From CAVSWT01 sp963746735 (GTDB lineage: Bacteria; Bacteroidota; Ignavibacteria; Ignavibacteriales; Ignavibacteriaceae): a DNA stretch of 64,000 nt. Positions 45,778 through 55,922 of this stretch are shown piece after piece. Numbering within the stretch: the stretch's first letter is position 1; each line of letters begins with the position of its first letter. Both the position numbers and the translations under genes were made by a program. The stretch is from the NCBI GenBank assembly GCA_963746735.1, contig CAVVCO010000022.1, positions 62,001 through 126,000 of the forward strand, given 5' to 3'. The notes beneath the pieces were generated by a model. It was given only the letters and a program-made list of their open reading frames with translations, was not told the DNA's origin and did not search any database.

Positions 45778-47922
45778 TTACCTCATTAAAATCAGTTTTT
45801 TTGTCTCAATAAAATTACCTGCTTTAAGCTGATAGAAATAAACTCCGCTGGATAAATTAGAAGCATTCCAATTTTCTGAGTGAAATCCAGCTGTTAATTC
45901 TTTTGAAACAAGTATTGAAACCTCTCTTCCTATAACATCAAAAACTTTCAAAGTAACATATGTTGTTGTCGGAAGGCTAAATGATATAGTTGTGCTGGGA
46001 TTGAATGGATTCGGATAATTCTGATTTAAAACAAAATTATCCGGTAATTTATTATCTGTTCGTTCAACATCCGTAATCATTTCAGACAAAGATCTTTTCC
46101 AAACCGATCCGCCTAATAAACCCGTAAAATTTCCAGATAGTAGTTCATTATCTTTTATTGCAAGTGCGCCAATATATTTATTTTGGCCACCGGGCAAACC
46201 ATCGCTAACATCTGTCCAGTTCCCTCTATTATCTGTAGAAAGAAACACACCTCCGGCTGTACCAGCAAAAATATTGGACCCACTAAAGGCAAAAGAATAG
46301 ACATGACGGTTCGATAAACCATTATTTATTTGGGACCAACTTTTGCCATTATCGGAAGTTAAAAAAATACCATCCCCAAATGTTCCTACATACAAATTAG
46401 AATCAATTACTCCGAATGCTCTAATATCCCAGACTATAGGTTTATTTAAATAATTTAGCCTATTCCAATTGGAACCGTAATCAGAAGAAAACCAAAATCC
46501 CCCATCTGTTCCTGCAAAAAGATTTTCATCTTTCAGAACCAAAGTGTGCACACTTCCATTAGTGCTTGTAAGACTTTGACTCACATATGTCCAATCAATT
46601 GCATTTACAGATGAACGGAAAACACCTCCTGCCGGAACTGTTCCTGCGACACCTGCAAAAATATAATTTCCATTTGTAGTAAGCGACCAAACATTTTGAT
46701 TAATTGGTAAATTTGTGTTATGCGCGAACCAATTTGTACCATTGTCTGTAGAACTATAGATGTTTCCTTCTTCGCCATTTGAATATAAAGCCGATGCAAA
46801 TAGATTTGAGCCGTTCTTTACCAAAGAGCTAATGTGGGGATTAATAATTCCTTTATTTACAGCTTCCCAGCTTACGCCATTATCTGTTGAGCGAAATATG
46901 CCATTATTAGCAGTGCCGGTAAATATATCTGAACCATTAATTAAAATAGTTTTAATGCTTAATCCTGTAAAACCAAGATTAGCTGAGCTCCAACTGCTGC
47001 CATTATCTGAAGAACGAAATACACCTCCATCAGTTCCAGCAAAAAGATATGAACCATTTTCAGTCAGAGATTTGATATTTAAATTATCCAATCCATTGTT
47101 TACCACTGCCCAATTACTACCATCATCAGTGGATCGAACTACACCTCCACTTGTTCCGGCAAAAATATTACTGCCACTTACGACAAAAGAGCTAACATTT
47201 CTTATATTGGCTGAATCGGGTTCAATCCAGTTTTGTCCGAAATCTGTTGATTTATAAATTCCATAAACAAAACCATTTCCATAGTAGGATGTCCCGGCAT
47301 AAAGATTTGTATTGCTTATCGCCAGGGCATTAACATTAGTATTTGTTAAACCATTATTTATTTCTGCCCACAGATCTCCATCAGTAACCGTAACATAGGT
47401 CCCACCAACTGCTCCTCCTGAAGTTCCTATTACAAGACTTATACCATTTGTTGTAAATGATGAGATTGGAAGTACAAAATTGGTGGGTAATCCAAAGCTC
47501 GCATCTGTCCAGTTATCACCTTCATCGGTAGATCGATAGACGTGATTATTAGAACCAGCAAAAATATTCGGCCCTCTGACCCCAAGGGAATGAATACTTG
47601 CCCCAGAAAAAACATTACTCCAGTTTGCTCCATTATCTGTGGATCGAAAAACACCATCATTGTTCCCAGTAAAAATTTTATTGTCAAGTACTATAAAAGA
47701 AGTTGGATAAAATGAGTTATCCGTCAAGGCCCAACTATCGCCATTGTTTGATGAAATGAATAATCCTTTATCTGTTCCTGCAAAAACGTAAGAACCATTT
47801 GTGGCAAGAGCATAAATAATATTAGCGGAAGGCCCGCTTGTCTGAACCCATTGAGCAAATAGTGGATTAGAAATAGTGCACACAGAATACAGTAATATAA
47901 TCGATCTGAAAAAGACTTTCAT
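45778..47922 (-). CDS. secreted YCF48/BNR-repeat protein with type IX sorting domain
   Basis: A 714-residue secreted protein. A signal peptide (MKVFFRSIILLYSVCTISNP) is followed by about 13 repeats of roughly 45 residues, each with a 'S.IFAGT.gGvf.StDnG.sW..vn.Gl' pattern, as in beta-propeller or sialidase-like YCF48 repeats. The C-terminus (about 630-714) has NQNYPNPFNPSTTISFSLPT and ends YFYQLKAGNFIETKKLILMR, the type IX sorting domain. Such proteins are surface-exposed; the ligand is unknown. Confidence 0.88.
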   Translation of the reverse strand: MKVFFRSIILLYSVCTISNPLFAQWVQTSGPSANIIYALATNGSYVFAGTDKGLFISSNNGDSWALTDNSFYPTSFIVLDNKIFTGNNDGVFRSTDNGANWSNVFSGASIHSLGVRGPNIFAGSNNHVYRSTDEGDNWTDASFGLPTNFVLPISSFTTNGISLVIGTSGGAVGGTYVTVTDGDLWAEINNGLTNTNVNALAISNTNLYAGTSYYGNGFVYGIYKSTDFGQNWIEPDSANIRNVSSFVVSGSNIFAGTSGGVVRSTDDGSNWAVVNNGLDNLNIKSLTENGSYLFAGTDGGVFRSSDNGSSWSSANLGFTGLSIKTILINGSDIFTGTANNGIFRSTDNGVSWEAVNKGIINPHISSLVKNGSNLFASALYSNGEEGNIYSSTDNGTNWFAHNTNLPINQNVWSLTTNGNYIFAGVAGTVPAGGVFRSSVNAIDWTYVSQSLTSTNGSVHTLVLKDENLFAGTDGGFWFSSDYGSNWNRLNYLNKPIVWDIRAFGVIDSNLYVGTFGDGIFLTSDNGKSWSQINNGLSNRHVYSFAFSGSNIFAGTAGGVFLSTDNRGNWTDVSDGLPGGQNKYIGALAIKDNELLSGNFTGLLGGSVWKRSLSEMITDVERTDNKLPDNFVLNQNYPNPFNPSTTISFSLPTTTYVTLKVFDVIGREVSILVSKELTAGFHSENWNASNLSSGVYFYQLKAGNFIETKKLILMR

Positions 47923-48268
47923 AATTTTTCTTCCTTTTTACGAATTTTTGTTGGGAAACTAGGGCTGACAATATTCTGTGGGCAATATTGTGTTTTTGAT
48001 CGAAATAAATTTGCAAATAAAATTTAATTAATCAATAATGCATTTGTTCTATTTATTGATTAATTCATCCCGGTCTAAAAATAAATTGTTAATAATTGTT
48101 TCATAATTCTGATTTGCCATTTATTCGAAGGAATGGAAATTAATTTATATTTTATTTAACTGAGCAGATGTAATTTTAATTAAATCTGCTCAATAACTAG
48201 ACAATGAATTCGTATGAAAATTGAATAACCTTTATTATACTATTTAAATTAGTACTCAAGTTCCTTCT
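47923..48268. other. intergenic region with one palindrome, no gene
   Basis: 346 bases of AT-rich DNA between two minus-strand genes. The only structure I see is a dyad at 47968-47991, ACAATATT and its complement separated by 8 bases, 46 bases upstream of the YCF48-repeat gene, and so a candidate operator. No open frame of note is present. Confidence 0.4.
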
Positions 48269-50014
48269 TCAAAATAATGGAACTGTTTCTGAAAACACAT
48301 GACTAACATCCGTAGTGTTTGTAGTATGGCATCCAAAACAATTACCACCCTGTGTAAATGTTTCCATAGTTGTGTTTGACAAAATATTAGTCCCTACCTG
48401 GCTGGAAGGTGGGCTAGCACCAAATATTGTCCATGTAGTTCCGGTTTGAATATAATTTCTTCTTATATCATTAGGGTCTAACAAAGAGCGCACAGTATTA
48501 TTAATAGCAATAACTTCAGCATTGCCGCCGGCATTATTTCCATTTAATCCCCAGGGCATCGTTCTAAGTACATCGCTCGGCCCTATTGATTGACCAGGCC
48601 TTGGGTGAATATGATCACCAACCATTACCATTCGTGATACATTAAATGGGCCTGTTGAGCCATTAGAACAAAAAACCCAATTGCCACTTGTGTTTTGAGG
48701 AATATTGTTAGTTCCACTTGAAGTTGTATAAGAATACTCCGCTGTCGGATCATTACTGACATGTTCAAAAGTTGCCCAGAGCATTTCCGGATGCCCATGA
48801 TGAACGCTGTTAGCCGGGTTGGTAGAGCCAGTGCTTCCAACTACATGTATTCCTACCATTGCCAGTTCCACTGTTTTCGTTCCGTTGGGAACCCAATCAT
48901 TAGGATTAGATTTATCATAAGTTGGAACTATGGCTTTCATCTTAATAAATTTATCTGCGTCCGGTAAACCTGCCGCTTCAACCCATGAAGATTTTATTTC
49001 TATAGCTAAAGCCATTGAATCTATTACGGGTGATCTTCCATGAGCAGATGCAAAAGTTGTAACAGCATTTAAATCAGATTGAGTTAAAGGAAAATGAATT
49101 GGCGATGGAAAAGGAACCGTTGTGCCCTGCATCGTTCTAAAAAGCATATAAACATTATTAACTGTAATTGAATAATAAACTAAAGAACCATTCTGAGCCA
49201 TCAAAACACTGCCGTCTGCTTGTCCTTGTTCTACTTCATGAAAATTTCCAAATAAATCTAGGAAGAATATATTTTTATCAAATGTAATTTTTTGTACAAG
49301 AGAACTTCTATCAAAGTTTTCAAACCCTCGCATCTTTCTAATAAAAGGTAACGTTGCTGTATCCTTCTTAGCTTGAAGTATTGCTCGCGGCCCTTCAATT
49401 GTTTTCCCATTTGTATCAAAGAATGTTGGCTGTCTATTATCATTTAATTTTACATTCCCAATTTCAACTTCATTACCGTCTTTATCTAAAACTAATTGTT
49501 TACCATTAGGCCCTAAAACCGGTGGAATAATTTCTAATATCCTTAGAGATTTCTTTTCCATAATTACGTTTAGATCAAGTAAGCCTTTTTGAGCCGTACG
49601 AAGATTAAATGCTCTAATTAGTCCGGGTTTGTGAGGTAAAAAATGCCTATGGTTACTCCCATCTGGAAGTGATACATCAAAAAATACAGGTGAATTCATA
49701 ACAAGGCCGTTACCTCCATATCTAGAGGGAGCAGGAGAAGTCAGCCATAAAAACATTTGCTCCGACCATTTATAAAAGCTGCAATTGGGTATATCAGGGA
49801 ACAAAACACTATTAGCAGGTTTAACAGCACCATTGAGTGAAACACTCCCTGATTCAAACCAGGTATTAAATTCAGAAGCTGTTAAAGCATTTACACAGTT
49901 TCCTGCAGCATCGTTCGGCAATTGCTGTTGAGAGAATTGACAACCTCCGGCAAACAAAGTAAAAATTACAACTATAGTTTGAATAAAGTTGTAATTACTT
50001 TTTTTGTTAATCAT
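48269..50014 (-). CDS. lipoprotein with C-terminal CXXCH haem-binding motif
   Basis: A 581-residue exported lipoprotein: signal peptide with a lipobox-like FAGGC (C25). The body has no domain I recognise; it contains MLWATFEHVSNDPTAEYSY, MVGDHIHPRPGQSIG and RNYIQTG. Near the C-terminus GNCFGCHTTN (C559-x-x-C562-H563) is a single c-type haem motif followed by SHVFSE, whose histidine H572 might be the second axial ligand. It may be a surface or periplasmic electron-transfer protein. It is a single gene with an inverted repeat upstream. Confidence 0.72.
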   Translation of the reverse strand: MINKKSNYNFIQTIVVIFTLFAGGCQFSQQQLPNDAAGNCVNALTASEFNTWFESGSVSLNGAVKPANSVLFPDIPNCSFYKWSEQMFLWLTSPAPSRYGGNGLVMNSPVFFDVSLPDGSNHRHFLPHKPGLIRAFNLRTAQKGLLDLNVIMEKKSLRILEIIPPVLGPNGKQLVLDKDGNEVEIGNVKLNDNRQPTFFDTNGKTIEGPRAILQAKKDTATLPFIRKMRGFENFDRSSLVQKITFDKNIFFLDLFGNFHEVEQGQADGSVLMAQNGSLVYYSITVNNVYMLFRTMQGTTVPFPSPIHFPLTQSDLNAVTTFASAHGRSPVIDSMALAIEIKSSWVEAAGLPDADKFIKMKAIVPTYDKSNPNDWVPNGTKTVELAMVGIHVVGSTGSTNPANSVHHGHPEMLWATFEHVSNDPTAEYSYTTSSGTNNIPQNTSGNWVFCSNGSTGPFNVSRMVMVGDHIHPRPGQSIGPSDVLRTMPWGLNGNNAGGNAEVIAINNTVRSLLDPNDIRRNYIQTGTTWTIFGASPPSSQVGTNILSNTTMETFTQGGNCFGCHTTNTTDVSHVFSETVPLF

Positions 50015-50360
50015 AGGAACCTCCTTTTATGTTATTGGTTACTAATCGAATTACATCGTAAATAATGTTTTACATAACAAACAAAAGAGACACTCTTTTA
50101 CAAAATGAATATTTCATTTCGTAAAAGGAATAATTCCGGAAAAGAGAAATCTATTTTATTTTAATTGGCCGACTGGAATTTTTAGAGAAAGAATAGAAAT
50201 GTGAATGTCAACTGAATACTAATTTAACCTTGATGAATCTATAATCAATAGTTAATATGTACTAATATTTATTAATCAGCGTTTTAATAAAAAAAAATAA
50301 TTAACTAAATAGAGATTGTGATTAATAACACTTATCAAATTTTAATTCAATTACCAACTG
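50015..50360. other. intergenic region with a long inverted repeat
   Basis: 346 bases without a gene. At 50096-50126 two 14-base arms (TTTTACAAAATGAA against TTTTACGAAATGAA on the other strand) match at 13 positions around a 3-base centre, about 80 bases upstream of the haem lipoprotein start. It could be an operator or a transcribed hairpin. The rest is AT-rich DNA without signals I can name. Confidence 0.5.
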
Positions 50361-51707
50361 TTATTTAACTAGTAATGCTTTAACTGTTTTAACATAACTT
50401 CCGCTAATAGTTCGAATTAGATACATTCCTGAAGGAAGATTCGAAGCATTCCAATTAAAATTATATGACCCTGGTTCTAATTCACCTTTAAATAATATTT
50501 TTTATTTTTTGCCGGTTATATCGTAGATGGAAATCTCTAGTATAGTTTTTTTCAGTTGTTTCAAATCTAATATTTGTTTGAGGATTAAATGGATTTGGAA
50601 AAACACTTAATTTAAAATCTTTTACAACTTGAACATTTATTTCATTTAATACAGAAGTAATTGCTGTAGAGTCAAGGAAAAATGTATATGCCACTCCCCC
50701 TTTATTAAACCAGGACTTAGAGAGATCTGTTTTATCAAATTTATAGCCTTCCCCATCTTTCCTTGCCGGGTCATGGACAAGCGGATTGCCCTGTGAATCA
50801 AAACCGGCAAGCATCATTAAATGGCCGGTATATAAGTGGTTTACCAACGGACATAACAATTCTACCGCCTGCTCGTTAAAACATCATAAGCCTCGCTCCA
50901 TGTCCTGTAACGTGAAACTTCTCCATTAAGATTATATTCAGCAGCATTTTGAACTGCTTTAGGCCAAATGCCAAACATTTTCCAGTAAGTATCATAGTTA
51001 TCTTTAGCAAACTGCAGTGGATCAACATCAATATTATAGCTTTTCAAAACCATTGATACAGATGTAGGAGAACAAATATCCCCTCCTATTCCAGGATCGA
51101 GTGCGTACTGATAATAATGCTCAGTAGGTAAATAAATAGCTGGAGGTTTGTCATTTACAATTGAAGTTATATTAGCATTGTCGGTAGTACTTTGATCACT
51201 CACAAAATAGCTAAGTTTCCAAATTGAAGGTGATAACTCGCTACTTTTAGTTCTTCTCATTTCCACTTTAAATTGCCATTTAGAGTAGTATGAATTTAAA
51301 ACAGTATAATCAACATCTATTTCTCCACCGCCGAAACTTACCAATCCATAAGATGAAAAAATGTTGTTTTTCCAATAACCAATAGTAAGCCATGGTGACC
51401 AGCTATTTTTAAAATATCTCATAGAAACTTTAAAGCTGCTATTATCGTTCGGAACATGACCATTCCATGAAGCTAACCCGCGGTTAAAAGGATATGCTGA
51501 TGAATCTGGTTTGAAAATTACATAACCATCATTTACTCCATCAGAAAGTATTACACTTTTTCCATCTTTAGAAATTTCCATTCCACTTAAACTTTCAACT
51601 CTAATCATTAAGCTGTCTTTTTGATAGGAATAATATTGATCCTGGTATGGCTGACTGAATGCAATAACAGAAGAAATGAAAATTATAAATAGTACTTGTT
51701 TAATCAT
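50361..51707 (-). pseudogene. C39-like cysteine peptidase with sorting domain, frameshifted
   Basis: Collinear parts lie in different frames. The first (51707 to 50862) has a signal peptide, a beta-rich region and GIGGDICSPTSVSMVLKSYN with the catalytic cysteine. Near 50868 the frame shifts to AGGRIVMSVGKPL, then shifts back to LYTGHLMMLAGFDSQGNPLV with the catalytic histidine and a following VHDPA. The tail VFPNPFNPQTNIRFETTEKN breaks again before ILFKGELEPGSYNFNWNASN and the last stop at 50361. That is at least three frameshifts in a secreted Peptidase_C39_2-type protein with a type IX sorting signal. Confidence 0.78.
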
Positions 51708-51994
51708 TTGTCCTCATTTTAAATATTATCCGTAAAACTTTCTTTTAATATTTATTACAAATGTAATCTAATGTATTACCAAAATAGATTCAATTAACAT
51801 GTGAATTAAATATTATGATTAAATTTCTGAAAGAATAAAATTAAACTTATAATTATTTAGTTTAGTGAAATTTTTTGTTAGTTTGACTGTATGATTGTTG
51901 CTAACAACAATTCACTTTTTATTTGTTTTTAAAATCACCTTCTTTAGAAACTTTAAAACTGATAAAAAAAATTTAATTACAAAATTTAATTTAT

Positions 51995-53728
51995 ATGAAT
52001 AACGGGAAGTTCAGAAAATACTGGATCATTTCCGGCACACTCGCCTTTGTTATTTTATTTGCTTTTCTTGTCGTTGAAATTTATACCCGCACAATTGAAG
52101 ACGAAAAAAAAGATTACCAGTTTCAGCAGCTGGAGATGGCTAAAAACGCCGCCGCCGGCATCAGCTATTTTCTTAATCATATTTCTAACGATATAAATTT
52201 TCTATCCTCAATACCTGAAATAAAAAAAATGGACAACAGCTCAGTTAAATTTCTAAATCAGTTTTTATATTCTTATGAATCGAAGATGATTAGTTCAATA
52301 TTTATTTTTTATAAATCCGGGGAACTGCTGTGTTCTTCAGGCATTCAAGTTCCGGAGATAACAAATAAATATGAATTGGAAAACATATCATCTGAAATTA
52401 AAAATGCAGGAACATATATAACTAAAGTTGTAAGAGATGAAAAAAAAGACAGCACTGCTGATGTTTATTTTGAAGTGATAATTCCGATTACAAATGAAAC
52501 GAATAAAAACCCGGAAGAAATAATTGGATACTTAGGATACTTAATAAATTTTAATCTGCTTGTAGATCAGTATATAAAACCTTTGAAATTAAGCAAGGAG
52601 GATTTTGCATGGATAATAGATTCGGACGGAAGATTAATTTATCATCCCAGCCATCATGAAATGCTTTTCCGCTCAATCAACAATACAACTAAAGATTGTT
52701 TTGAATGTCACATTTCATTTAAAGCTCAGAAAATTATGTTAAAGGCAAATAGCCCCGGCATTGGAGAATATAATGTTATAAATGACCAGCCTGCTAAAGT
52801 TATGGCTTATTATCCCGTTAAAATTCTTAACGAAAAATGGATACTGGTTATTTCAGCAGATGTAACAAAAGTGACTGAAAGCCTGCGCGGGAAATTTAGA
52901 ATATTTTTTTTACTAGGCTTTGTTATCCTTGCGGTAATATTGTTTTTCAGTGTTCTTATTTATCTTGTAAATTTAAAAAGAGTGCGTGCTGAGGAAGCGA
53001 ATAGAAATTTAGAGCAGGTTCAACTATATCAGGAACAATTAAACCAGGCTTCAAAGATGGCTTCAATCGGAGAACTAGTTGATTCTGTTGCACACGAAAT
53101 TAATACTCCTACCGGAATAATTTCTGCACATATTGATGGATTGATGCTCAAAGAAAATTATGAAGGTGAGGTTGGCAATGTATTGAACATAATTAAACGT
53201 CAGACTTTGAGAATAAGCGACTACACAAAAAGCCTTTTGAATTATTCCCAAAGAATGCCGTTTAAACCGGAAGCAATTAATATTAAAGATTTAACAGAGG
53301 AATGTTTGTATTTGCTCGGTCACCGTTTTAAAGCCAAGCAAATAAGTATTATAAAAAATTACGATAGGTCAATTCCTTTAATTAATGCCGATCAGCGGCA
53401 GCTTGAACAAGTATTAATTAATATTTTAAATAATGCCGTTGATGCTGTAAAAATACGCGGAGAGATTTCAGTTACAATCCACCCGGCAAATAATAAAATT
53501 GAAGGAATTGAAATAGAAATTAAAGATAACGGGATTGGAATAGCCAAAGAAAATGTTGATAAAGTATTTACCCCTTTCTTCAGCACAAAGTTAAAATCAA
53601 ATGGTACCGGGCTGGGATTGTCTATTGCAAAAGCAATTATTGCAAGACACAAAGGGAATATTTCTCTTAAATCAAGCGAAGGAAAAGGCGCGGCATTTAT
53701 AATTTTTCTTCCATTAAAGCCGGAGTAA
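51995..53728 (+). CDS. membrane histidine kinase with CXXCH motif in its periplasmic sensor
   Basis: A 577-residue kinase. The first helix (about 9-30) and second (about 300-325) bracket a Cache/PAS-like periplasmic domain of about 270 residues. Within it, DCFECHISFK (C235-x-x-C238-H239) is a c-type haem attachment motif, placed after a PAS-like IIDSDGRLIYHPSHHEM strand. The HisKA domain has H367 (IGELVDSVAHEINTPTGII); the HATPase has NILNNAVDAVK, IKDNGIGIAKE and GTGLGLSIAKAII. It lies 6 bases before an NtrC-type regulator, its obvious partner. Haem-based redox or gas sensing is inferred from the motif. Confidence 0.9.
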   Translation: MNNGKFRKYWIISGTLAFVILFAFLVVEIYTRTIEDEKKDYQFQQLEMAKNAAAGISYFLNHISNDINFLSSIPEIKKMDNSSVKFLNQFLYSYESKMISSIFIFYKSGELLCSSGIQVPEITNKYELENISSEIKNAGTYITKVVRDEKKDSTADVYFEVIIPITNETNKNPEEIIGYLGYLINFNLLVDQYIKPLKLSKEDFAWIIDSDGRLIYHPSHHEMLFRSINNTTKDCFECHISFKAQKIMLKANSPGIGEYNVINDQPAKVMAYYPVKILNEKWILVISADVTKVTESLRGKFRIFFLLGFVILAVILFFSVLIYLVNLKRVRAEEANRNLEQVQLYQEQLNQASKMASIGELVDSVAHEINTPTGIISAHIDGLMLKENYEGEVGNVLNIIKRQTLRISDYTKSLLNYSQRMPFKPEAINIKDLTEECLYLLGHRFKAKQISIIKNYDRSIPLINADQRQLEQVLINILNNAVDAVKIRGEISVTIHPANNKIEGIEIEIKDNGIGIAKENVDKVFTPFFSTKLKSNGTGLGLSIAKAIIARHKGNISLKSSEGKGAAFIIFLPLKPE

Positions 53729-53734
53729 AAATAG

Positions 53735-55141
53735 ATGGAGACAAAAATTAATTCAGCCAAGATTCTTGTTATTGATGATGAACCGGATATGCTAAGTGGT
53801 TTTACAAGCATATTATCTGCCCTTGGTTTTCAGTCTGTTCCGGTTTCGGATGGTTACACAGCAATTGAATATTTTAAGAAAGAAGAATTCGATTTAATCT
53901 TTTGCGATTTGCTAATGCCAGGTATTGATGGAAATGAAATCATTAAAGAAGCATCTAAAGCTGCTCCCAAAACTCCGGTTATAATATTTACTGCTTACGG
54001 TACAATCGAAAGAGCAGTAAATGCAATGAGAGCCGGTGCTTTTGATTTTCTTGAAAAGCCTGTTGATACAGAAAAATTAAAAATTGTAATTGAAAAAGGA
54101 CTAAGACAGAGGCAGCTGTTTAAGGAAAGAGAAAATCTTTTGAAGCAGCTGGATGATAAATTTAAGTTTGATAATATCATTGGCAATAGTGATGAAATAA
54201 AAAATATATTTGAAATAATAGAAACAGTTTCAAACTCCGATGCAAACATTTTAATTACAGGCGAAAGCGGCACAGGAAAAGAATTAATCGCTAGAAGCAT
54301 CCATGCACACAGCAATAGAAAAACAAATCCTTTTGTCCCGGTAAACTGCAGCGCCCTGCCCGAACACATTTTTGAAGCAGAATTATTCGGTTATGAAAAA
54401 GGTGCATTTACTGACGCGGCTAAAAGAAAAATCGGGCTTCTTGAATATGCTAATAACGGAACTTTCTTTCTTGATGAAGTGTGTGAAATGAATTCCAGCT
54501 TGCAGGCTAAGCTTTTACGCGTACTTCAAGATCATCAATTGCGAAGGCTAGGCGGCAACGAATTAATTCATTCTGATTTCCGGATAATCTCTGCTACTAA
54601 CCGTGAAATTAAAACTATGCTTGAAGAAAACAAGCTGCGAGAAGATTTTTATTACAGGTTAAATGTAATACATATTCACATCCCTCCTTTAAGAGAAAGA
54701 AAAGACGATATTATTCTAATTGCTGAGCATTTTTTGAATAAAGGTTCTGAAAAAGCCGGTAAAAATATTTCCGGGTTTTCTGAAGACGTAAAAGAAATAT
54801 TTGAATCTTATAATTGGCCTGGGAATATTCGTGAACTTGAAAATGTGATTGAACGTGCCGTTGTTTTGACAAAGAATAATTTTATAAGTGCAAATGAATT
54901 GCCTGAAAGCTTAAGGCAAGGTTATAAAGGAAAAACAGTTGCTGTTGAATCAGAAAATACTCTGGCGGAAGTTAAACATAAAATAATTTCCAACATTGAA
55001 AGAAGATATTTATTATCTCTGCTTGAAAAATATAAAGGCAATGTAACAAAAGTCTCCGAAGAAGCCGGAATGACCAGGAGAAATATTCATAGGCTTCTTA
55101 AAAATTATGAACTTGACCCGGAAAAGTTTAGGCATGAATAA
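53735..55141 (+). CDS. NtrC-family sigma-54-dependent response regulator
   Basis: A 468-residue activator. The receiver has D58 (LIFCDLLMPGIDG); the AAA+ domain has Walker A GESGTGKELIA, the sigma-54 contact loop GYEKGAFTDAAKRK (GAFTDA, a variant of GAFTGA that occurs in other members), and FFLDEVCEM (Walker B region). A C-terminal Fis-type helix-turn-helix follows (KVSEEAGMTRRNIHRLLKNY). It opens RNA polymerase-sigma-54 complexes when phosphorylated by the kinase encoded just upstream. It is the only sigma-54 activator in the window, while a strong sigma-54 promoter lies at 11200. Confidence 0.94.
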   Translation: METKINSAKILVIDDEPDMLSGFTSILSALGFQSVPVSDGYTAIEYFKKEEFDLIFCDLLMPGIDGNEIIKEASKAAPKTPVIIFTAYGTIERAVNAMRAGAFDFLEKPVDTEKLKIVIEKGLRQRQLFKERENLLKQLDDKFKFDNIIGNSDEIKNIFEIIETVSNSDANILITGESGTGKELIARSIHAHSNRKTNPFVPVNCSALPEHIFEAELFGYEKGAFTDAAKRKIGLLEYANNGTFFLDEVCEMNSSLQAKLLRVLQDHQLRRLGGNELIHSDFRIISATNREIKTMLEENKLREDFYYRLNVIHIHIPPLRERKDDIILIAEHFLNKGSEKAGKNISGFSEDVKEIFESYNWPGNIRELENVIERAVVLTKNNFISANELPESLRQGYKGKTVAVESENTLAEVKHKIISNIERRYLLSLLEKYKGNVTKVSEEAGMTRRNIHRLLKNYELDPEKFRHE

Positions 55142-55289
55142 ATTAATTTTAATTAAACAAAAATTAATGGTAATTGTAACGATGTTTCTTAATAACTTTT
55201 AATTAAATACATTCCGAAAAATGAATTGTAAATAGTTTTTGAATATGATCAGTCACGATAAATAAATATAAACATTCTGGAGAACCTAA

Positions 55290-55922
55290 ATGAAAAACTC
55301 AATTATTTTTTTGGTATTAGTGCTTGTCTGCTCAACTGTTGGTTATTCAACAACACACATTATTGGCAATTCAGGTTTCACATTTACACCCGCCGATCTA
55401 ACTATCAACCTTGGTGATACTGTTAATTTTGTAGTTGCATCAATTCATCAGCCGAGAGAAGTTGATAAAGCAACCTGGGACGCGAATGGAACAACATCAA
55501 ACGGCGGATTTGACCTTCCGCTTGGAGGCGGTATTGTAGTGCTTACTCAAACAGGGACACACTATTACGTTTGTGTACCCCACGCTTCACTTGGAATGAA
55601 GGGCACAATTACAGTAAACGCAGTAACTGGTGTGAAGGACATAAGCCAAACAATCCCAGAAACTTTTAATTTGATGCAAAACTATCCCAATCCATTCAAT
55701 CCGTCGACAACTATTTCATTTAGTCTTCCATCAAAGTCTTTTGTATCGTTGAAAGTGTATGATGTGATAGGAAATGAAGTAGCAACAATTGTCAATCAAG
55801 AGTTATCTGCCGGAAATTATACTAAGCAATGGAATGCAGAAAATATGTCAAGTGGAGTATATTACTATCAGTTGAAGGCTGGTACTTTTTCTGAAACAAA
55901 GAAACTTGTTTTGCTGCGTTGA
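55290..55922 (+). CDS. secreted cupredoxin with type IX sorting domain
   Basis: A 210-residue protein with a signal peptide (to about residue 20). The cupredoxin domain (about 22-112) starts FTFTPADLTINLGDTVNF and has a complete type 1 copper ligand set: H53 (SIHQPREV), C95, H98 (YYVCVPHAS) and M103. The remainder is a sorting domain (LMQNYPNPFNPSTTISFSLP, ending TFSETKKLVLLR). It should carry electrons or copper at the cell surface. GGAG lies before the ATG. It sits 148 bases after the sigma-54 regulator and may be one of its targets, though I see no -24/-12 element in the gap. Confidence 0.92.
   Translation: MKNSIIFLVLVLVCSTVGYSTTHIIGNSGFTFTPADLTINLGDTVNFVVASIHQPREVDKATWDANGTTSNGGFDLPLGGGIVVLTQTGTHYYVCVPHASLGMKGTITVNAVTGVKDISQTIPETFNLMQNYPNPFNPSTTISFSLPSKSFVSLKVYDVIGNEVATIVNQELSAGNYTKQWNAENMSSGVYYYQLKAGTFSETKKLVLLR

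Noticed and set aside
53392..53811. Long minus-strand open frame over the kinase/regulator junction
   Set aside because: It is antisense to two clearly coding genes and has no family resemblance; it follows from codon bias on the other strand.
54390..54425. GAFTDA instead of GAFTGA as a sign of an inactive sigma-54 activator
   Set aside because: This variant occurs in many NtrC-family members, and the Walker motifs and Fis-type DNA-binding domain are intact, so the protein is likely functional.
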